DNA of 64,000 nt from Linnemannia elongata (taxonomy: Eukaryota > Mortierellomycota > Mortierellomycetes > Mortierellales > Mortierellaceae): the NCBI GenBank assembly GCA_036320915.1, contig JAXBDG010000002.1, positions 3,562,001 to 3,626,000 on the forward strand. The letters are read 5' to 3'. The notes under the pieces are model-generated. The model saw only the letters and a program-made list of their open reading frames with translations. It searched no databases and was not told where the DNA came from. A program made the position numbers and the translations under genes. Shown in pieces: positions 57,665-64,000 of this stretch; positions within the stretch are counted from its first letter, which is position 1; each line of letters begins with the position of its first letter.

Positions 57665-59867
57665 ATGAAGACCTCGACCATCGTTGCCGCCACCGTCGGT
57701 ACTCTTGCCGTCGCCACCGTCGGCTATGCCATCTACTTTGACCAGAAGCGCAGGAACGACCCCGAGTTCCGTCGCAAGCTGAGTATGTTCCTCTCTTTCC
57801 CGTTCATTCCTTACCCCTGTCAATTTTTTACCCTTTCTTTTTCTTTTTTCGCCCGGGTGTGCACTTGGGGCTGCATGTTTCAAGTGAACAGCTTCCTCCC
57901 GAGATCTCTCGCCACCTCTCATTCAACAACCTTCCATTGACCTACTCCACCAACCTCTGAAAGACAACAACAGCAAACACTAAGAGCCACAGAGACTAAC
58001 CACTTTACCCGTTCCTGTCTGTTCATTAGAGAAGGAAAAGAAGCGCGCCATGAAGCAACAGAAGGAGGAGGAGAAGAAGAAGACCACCAAGACTGCCCAG
58101 TCTGTCGAGGAGGCTCTTGCCAGCATCAAGGAGGATGACTTCCCCACATCGATGGAGGAGCGCGAGAAGTTCTGCATGGATCAGCTCTCAACTGGTGAAG
58201 CCCTCTTCACTCGTGGTATGTCCGTTTGATCCAGGATTCCTGATGAATGAGTGATATCATTGATATCTATTCCAGCGTCTTGGCTTGGGATCGTCAACCG
58301 GAATGGCTACTGACTTTAATCTCCATCTTTTTATGTTGCCTCGATGGTGATCTGTAGGTCCCGAGGGTTACGACATGGCTGCCATCTGCTTCTACAAGGC
58401 CTTGAAGGTCTACCCCGCCCCCGCCGAGTTAGTTATGGTTTATCAGAAGACCATTCCCCCAGAGGTTTTCACTTTGGTCATGGGCATGCTCAGCATGGAT
58501 GTAGGTGTCTTGCTCAAAGCGTTCTTCAAATCAAACTCGGCGAATGCCTGGTTAGGTCAAAGAGACTGACCAGTTACTGCTTCATCATTTTGGTTTTTCT
58601 CAATAGGTCCACAAGAAGCAGGAGAAGTACTACACCGTTTTCCCTCCCAAGGAGATGAACGTCAAGGTTGATGAGTTGCCCGAGGGTATTACTGCTGAGG
58701 GACAGAAGGTTGTTCGCCGTGGATTGATCGCCACCAAGGACTTCGCTGCTGGAGAGACCATCTACTCGGAGACACCCATCATCAGCTCTTTGGAGCCCTC
58801 GTTGGAGGGCAAGGAGTTCTGCCACTACTGCTTGAAGCAAATCGTTGAGGACGAGTCCAAGGTTAACTGCCCTACCTGCACCAAGGTTGTTTTCTGCTCA
58901 GCATCTTGTGAAAAGTCTGCCACGACCGAGTTCCACGCTGTTCTCTGCACCAAGGATTCCGAAGATGCCGCTTCCCCTGAGCGCTCGCTTTACGACTACA
59001 CCAAGGAAACCAACAACAAGTACCCCGAGATGATTGCCAAGTTCTTGGTGCGCATGGTTCACGAGGAGACGTTGAACAGCGGCGAGGAGTACAACTTGTT
59101 TGATCACATTGAGCGTCTCCGCTTCTTGGAGGTCCGCCCATCGGCTGCTGAGGAGAAGGAGATTGAACTTCTGAAGGTTGCTCTTGGTTCCAAGATCCCT
59201 GGTATTGAGGAGTTTATCAACGAGGAGCGCTACTTGACCCTCAAGGGCAAGTTGCTTTACAACGCCTACGGTATCTCTACTTCTTTGAACGCTGACCGTT
59301 CTGTCGAGGTAAGAGACTAATTTCGGATCTATTATTGCATTCTTGTTTATGTTTCTGACCTTCTCTCATGCAATGCACTGTGGGTTTTGAATTTCTCCTT
59401 TTTAGTTGACCCATTTTTAACCCCCCCCCTCCCCTTCTCTCATCGGAATATTTAAATAGCCTTCCCCAGAGCAGTACCGCAGTGAGCGTGATGCCCCCGT
59501 TGTTGGTGCTGGATTCTACAGAGTTACTTCCTACATGTCGCACTCGTGCGAGCCTAATACCAAGATTGCTTACCAAGATCACAACAACAACTTGGCTGTT
59601 GTTGCCACAAAGGCCGTCAAGGCTGGAGAGGAGCTTCACGTTGGATTTATCGACCAGAAGAACGGCGAACTCTCGACCGAGCAGCGTCGCCAGGAGCTTT
59701 TCCAGCACTACCGCTTCAAGTGCATGTGCTCCCGCTGTGAGAGACCCGAGCCTGTTGCTGTTGCTGCTGCTGTTGTTGCCGAGGCTGTTGTTGAGGCCGA
59801 GGTCGAGGTTGAGGCTGAGGCTGAGGCTGAGGTTGAGGTTGAGGCAGTCGAGGAGGCTACCGCCTAA
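57665..59867 (+). CDS. TOM20: TOM20 mitochondrial import receptor fused to a MYND-SET (SMYD-like) domain
   Basis: Five exons, 57665-57782, 58030-58215, 58358-58500, 58607-59308 and 59460-59867, encode 518 residues. Residues 1-165 are a fungal TOM20: N-anchor VAATVGTLAVATVGYAIYF, basic/acidic linker, then SVEEALASIKEDDFP, FYKALKVYPAPAELVMVYQ and KTIPPEVFTLVMGMLSMD. Exon 4 runs without a break from the TOM20 end (YYTVFPPKEMNVKVDELPEG) into a split SET domain (GLIATKDFAAGETIYSETP). A full MYND zinc finger is inserted (Cys221, 224, 237, 240, 246, 250, His259, Cys263). Exon 5 supplies SYMSHSCEPNTKI, GEELHVGFID and the post-SET CMCSRCERP. The SET Tyr position of GEELxxxY is Phe here. The C-terminus is an Ala/Glu/Val repeat. 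Predicted location is the outer mitochondrial membrane, with the SET part facing the cytosol. Confidence 0.92.
59756..59862 (+). repeat. GAGGCT/GAGGTT hexamer repeat in the fusion-gene C-terminus
   Basis: Period-6 and period-3 repeats encode alternating Glu-Ala/Glu-Val residues over the last 35 codons. Confidence 0.85.
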
Positions 59868-60806
59868 AAAGGTTGTTTTTCGTTATTACAGTACATTATT
59901 TTTTCATACACCCACCACCACCACCAGCACCGGAGCGGAGACGACTAAGTTCCACCTAGCATTAAAGACTTTCATTTGCACTCAGTCCACTCACCTCTAT
60001 CATAGGTGAGATATATGGTAGTTGTAACGCTGTACTGGCTTCTTTTTGCGCATGGGGCAGGTCGTACTCTTAATCCTGTGTTTCCTCAGAGCCGCAACGC
60101 CTTCGTTTAAAGTTCATTTGATTGGTCAATTCGATCACAATTGGCACGTCACACACTGGGGTCTGCCAGGCCTTCCCTTTTATCCTCCAGAGGCTGTGGG
60201 AGTTTGCCACCACTTGATCACTCCCACCCCACCTTTACCTACAGAACACCCGTCAAAAAGATGACAGAGGCAACCACTATAGGAATGAGTGCCCCCAAGA
60301 GTCCACAGATGAACAGAGTAAATAACCGACAGACATACAGCGCTACCATCAGCATCAACTTAATCCCCTCACACATACACACACACACACACAATCCCTT
60401 CTCTTTCTCCTGACAAACCTCCCACTTACTCAATCACTCTCTTTCCCGCCCTGCTCCCTTCCATTCCTTAGAGTACTCATCAGATGGACTCAGTTCATCC
60501 ACTAGCACAGGCACCGCTCGCAGACTCGAGGTAATAAACCTCACCTTTATTACACCCACACAACACAGCAGGAGTTCTCTCGCCCTACCTGCTACTTCGC
60601 CCACACTGTACTCTCCCTTCTTTTGGACACCACCTCCTCTCGCCAGCAACTGATAGAAAAAGAAAGCAAACACCCACCTCCTTGTCCCCCTCTCCTTTGC
60701 ACTCTCTCTCACCTACGTTCCTTTATCAAAAGATGCCCTTATCTATCCCTCATCACCAAGCTTTACTGATATCAACCTATAAACGACCACTTTCCTGTTT
60801 AGCTCG
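59868..60806. other. Intergenic region, no gene recognised
   Basis: Holds the fusion-gene 3' UTR, a (CA)n microsatellite near 60373-60392 and the CT-rich upstream region of the SUMO protease gene. No conserved frame is seen. Confidence 0.5.
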
Positions 60807-63426
60807 ATGGCAGCAGCAGCAAAGAAGCAAGGAAAGGGCGTGCCCATTCAGGTGCCTACCAACCAACGTCGCCTCTCCAACTTCTCAGTCACAAAGTCCA
60901 ACCGGGCTCTGGTGACAGGACACAGGGATGGGGGAGGCACTAGCTCAAGACGGAAATCCAGTGTCTCCTCGCAGGGCCATCAGTCCCCGCCTTTTATCGC
61001 ACACAAAGGTATTTAACAAAGGAGGAGAGAAGGGCTCATGCCTTGAGTGCCTGATGCCTTTTTTTTTTTTTTTTTTTTTGCTTTTGCAGAACGCACAGAA
61101 TCAAAAGACTAAAATGTTGCATTTGCGAATTGTTGCGGAATAGATGACTATGATATTATCGGGACCTTGCCTGGGTTTGAAGCAGAGTCGAATAGACTGG
61201 CCAAGGGCAAGTTGGTAAAGTCTCTTCCCCGACTCCGTTTTGGTTTCTGGGGTTGTTTCTCCTTCACTGTTGTGTAATGCTATCAACTGACACCAGCGTC
61301 GCCATCTTTATCATCCCTAACCTTGTTTTTATTCTTTGCTTTGGACAATTAGAGGTTGGGAGTTGAGGATACATTACCGGAAACAATTGAGGAGAATGAA
61401 GGTAATCTATATGGACCGAGAAAAGACATAAGAATGCCCATTCCTTTCGCCTCTCCCTCCTGCCTGCCCCTTGGAAAAGTGACACCTGATCGAAACAAAC
61501 CAAACAAGAGAGATTAAAGGTGGAAGTGAAAGACAATGAGAAATTGACCAACCAATGCACTCCTTAGATCACACGCCTGTCAAGCGGAAACTGTCGCACA
61601 CAAAGAGAGACCACTCAATCTCGGAGGCGTCCTCCACTACCATCTCTGGACCATTCCCCAAGAGGCGGAAAAGCGTAAGTTTCTTATGTCTTTTGTCTGG
61701 ATCGGGTCACTTTTATTTCTATTAGACAAAATATGAGTATAAGAAAGTGATGTACCAATTATACTTATCGTAATGCTCCCCCCTTTTCTACTTGATAGTC
61801 ATTTTCATTGGATTCGCTTTCAAGACTGGGCGGCCTCGCAAAGATCACACCACCTTCGCCACCTTCAACAGCATCGCATACCCCCGAGTCTGTCCAATCA
61901 CCCTCAGACTACCTCGCAAAACACGCAGTTGGATCACCTCGGTCGACATCTGGAAACTGGCCTCAGATTGCAGTAACCAGTGTTCGTGTTGGACCCAAGA
62001 CGGAGTTCTTGACTAACGGGATCACTGTTCAATTTGGATTCGACCGGCTGGCATTGACCATCAAGCGGAATTGCACCAGGATCCCACACACGGATCTCAA
62101 ACTTGTCGAGGTACTTAGTTTATTCTTAATATACAGACGTCTTTACATGCAATGGACGACAGGCAAGGAGAAGCTCATAATGATGATGATTGACACTCTT
62201 GTATCACCCCTTCTTTCGGATTACCTAGTATTACACTGGTTCTGCGGTCAAGGTGATTCAGCTTGTCACACACAAGAAATTGCCCGATTCTTCGATCCTG
62301 GCGCAATACTACGACCCTGCGATGCATTCGGGAAAGGCGCGCAAGATTACACTGTACACGGAAGCGAGCTCATCTCTTATCCTCGACAATTGCGCATACC
62401 TCAAGCAAAAGGGAGTCGAAACCAAGCCTCTCAGGTGAGTTTCTATCTAAGGATGTTCTCGATATGCTTAATAGCCTGTTGATGTTTGGACGTTCCTTGA
62501 TCACGACACTCATACTTTTCCAACTATATTTTTTTTATGATAGCATGGACGCAGCAGAAAAGATTCTCAACGCAAACAACTATCGGTATGGCTATTCTCA
62601 GGATCACCCACATTGGGCCAAATGGACATGGACTACTGTGGCTGACAGACTCTCTAATCTGGATCATATTTTTGCCTCTCTTTGCTTTCGATAGCATGTC
62701 GCCCGCACGTCCACCGGAGCAGTCTGAGGAAACGTATGTGCACATCTGAATACATCAACAATACAGACTGCACCTTGTGTGCAAATCAAGACTCGAATAT
62801 ATAACCTCGTTATTATTCTCCCTTCATTCTCGCAAATAGGTTGTTTGTGTTTCCATACAGCACGTCGCCAAAGACAAAGTCAATCGCTGTCAGGGCCGAG
62901 GATGTGTTGCGGTTGGGAGACGGAGAGTTTCTGAACGACACAATCATTGAGTTTGGGCTCAAGTAAGACCTTTGGCAATTTGATCTAATGCTCACACAGA
63001 CGCTTGGCAGGACCTTTGTCGTTTGAAGACAATCCAACTCACATTGAACTCTTGGGTCTATTGCTACACTCTACTTTGTAGATACGCTTTAACGAACATG
63101 GAACTTAAGAACAAGGCACTCTCTGAGCAGGTCTATATCTTCAATACGTTCTTTTACCAAAGATTACTTTCCAAGCCAGTGTAAGTCTTCGTTTCTAGAA
63201 TTCGGGATTGCCATACTGCAGAGATTATTGGAAAGTTTGAGGGACCTCGTCTGAATTTTTGTCCTTGCTTCTTTTAACGAACAAATAGCAAAGGCGCTAC
63301 GAGTTCGTACAATTCTATCAAGAACTGGACAGCCAAGGTCGACATCTTTTCCAAAAAGTACATCATCGTACCTATCCACGAAAAGTAGGTATCAATCGTG
63401 ACTTATAAGGCATCTTGAATTGGCTC

Positions 63427-63466
<40 letters not shown>

Positions 63467-64000
63467 CGACCAATCGGAAGACCTGACTGACCTCGCGACG
63501 CTCCTCCTCTCTTGTCCTGTTAGTTTGCACTGGTATCTGGTTGTGATTGTCAACCCAGGACTACTTCTCCAGATGGCGGAAACGATTGAGCAGTTGAGGG
63601 TCTCAGTTGCACCCATGAAGGCAGACTCTGGACTTTTGCCTCAGAGCGCGGACAGCAGCGGATGTGGCAATGTGTCATCTCCAGGAAGCGATGCCAACAC
63701 GCCACCCTCAGGAGACGATATGGATGTGGACGCGGAATCCGGCCTGTCTCCAAAAGCAGGACGCGCCATCGCCGAAGAAAAGTAAGGATTGCCAAAATCT
63801 ATTCGCGCTTGCTGAAGAAGGGGCTAATTTCCGCGTGTTTGGTACGGACTGAACGTGACAGACTAACCCGGACTGACAATTTTGTTGTACACCGTTAGAC
63901 CTTACATTCTTTGCTTGGATTCGCTCGGAGGCACACATCCAACGGTGTTTAAGGTTCTTCGATCGTACCTGCAACAGGAGCTATTGGCAAGGAAGGGTCT
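60807..64000 (+). CDS. ULP2: Ulp2/SENP6-7-type SUMO protease, partial at right edge
   Basis: Thirteen exons are visible: 60807-61008, 61144-61214, 61353-61401, 61568-61674, 61799-62110, 62253-62434, 62544-62585, 62695-62733, 62840-62962, 63082-63180, 63289-63384, 63524-63781 and 63899-64000. About 560 codons of all-consistent phase are covered. The N-terminal half is basic and Ser/Pro-rich, with a possible PH-like segment (TEFLTNGITVQFGFDRLAL). The C48 peptidase starts at SIAVRAEDVLRL, DGEFLNDTIIEFGLKY and NTFFYQRLL. The catalytic His is in EKNLHWYLVVIVNP (about H443) and the Asp in YILCLDSLGG (about D534). The roughly 74-residue Ser-rich insertion between them is typical of Ulp2/SENP6/7. The catalytic Cys lies beyond 64000. 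It trims SUMO chains in the nucleus. Confidence 0.92.
63428..63466 (+). repeat. Poly(T) tract, 39 nt, in a SUMO-protease intron
   Basis: T39 lies between exons 11 and 12 of the Ulp2-type gene (intron 63385-63523), well upstream of the acceptor. Confidence 0.95.

Noticed and set aside
57612..64000. CRISPR arrays, insertion sequences, operons or bacterial signals
   Set aside because: None seen here or elsewhere in the window. Repeats are microsatellites and homopolymers, and genes are spliced eukaryotic units.

Overview
The window is nuclear DNA of a filamentous fungus. Genes are intron-rich with short introns (mostly 50-150 nt, GT-AG, CTAAC-like branch sites). They encode fungal hallmarks: a beta-1,3-glucan synthase, a GH72 glucanosyltransferase, a fungal-type TOM20, a GPI-type cysteine-rich wall protein and a MaoC/SDR peroxisomal enzyme. 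USP48- and USP7-type proteases that yeasts lack or have remodelled, together with CT-rich leaders and long homopolymers, suggest an early-diverging lineage such as Mortierellomycota/Mucoromycota. That placement is inference and was not tested by a search.

Layout, left to right. (i) 1-8.6 kb: the 5' part of an SH3 gene running off the left edge (-), RAD52 (+), and a D-2-hydroxyacid dehydrogenase (-). (ii) 10.4-11.1 kb: a degenerate protein-kinase C-lobe fragment with an acidic repeat tail (-). (iii) 11.3-26.1 kb: a 21-exon USP48-type ubiquitin protease (-), divergent from a membrane J-domain protein (+), then a NEPRO-like nucleolar protein with repeated DxIF motifs (+), then a 14-exon USP7-type protease (+). 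(iv) 27.8-40.7 kb: two related cysteine-rich surface proteins flanking a PTS1-tagged multifunctional beta-oxidation enzyme, then an MFS transporter. A 3.9 kb stretch (34.6-38.5 kb) holds mainly low-complexity DNA. (v) 42.5-57.1 kb: prohibitin-2 (-), FKS-type glucan synthase (-), divergent from a GAS/GEL glucanosyltransferase (+), then ribosomal protein eS27 (+). (vi) 57.7-64 kb: a TOM20 receptor fused in one reading frame to a MYND-SET (SMYD-like) domain, then a Ulp2/SENP6-7-type SUMO protease cut off by the right edge.

Functional themes are ubiquitin/SUMO deconjugation (USP48, USP7, Ulp2), cell-wall glucan synthesis and remodelling (FKS next to GH72), and mitochondria (PHB2, TOM20 fusion). 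The most unusual object is the TOM20-MYND-SET fusion, in which the SET tyrosine position reads phenylalanine. Exon models were built by hand from splice consensus, reading phase and family conservation. All junctions stated are phase-consistent, but none has transcript support here.
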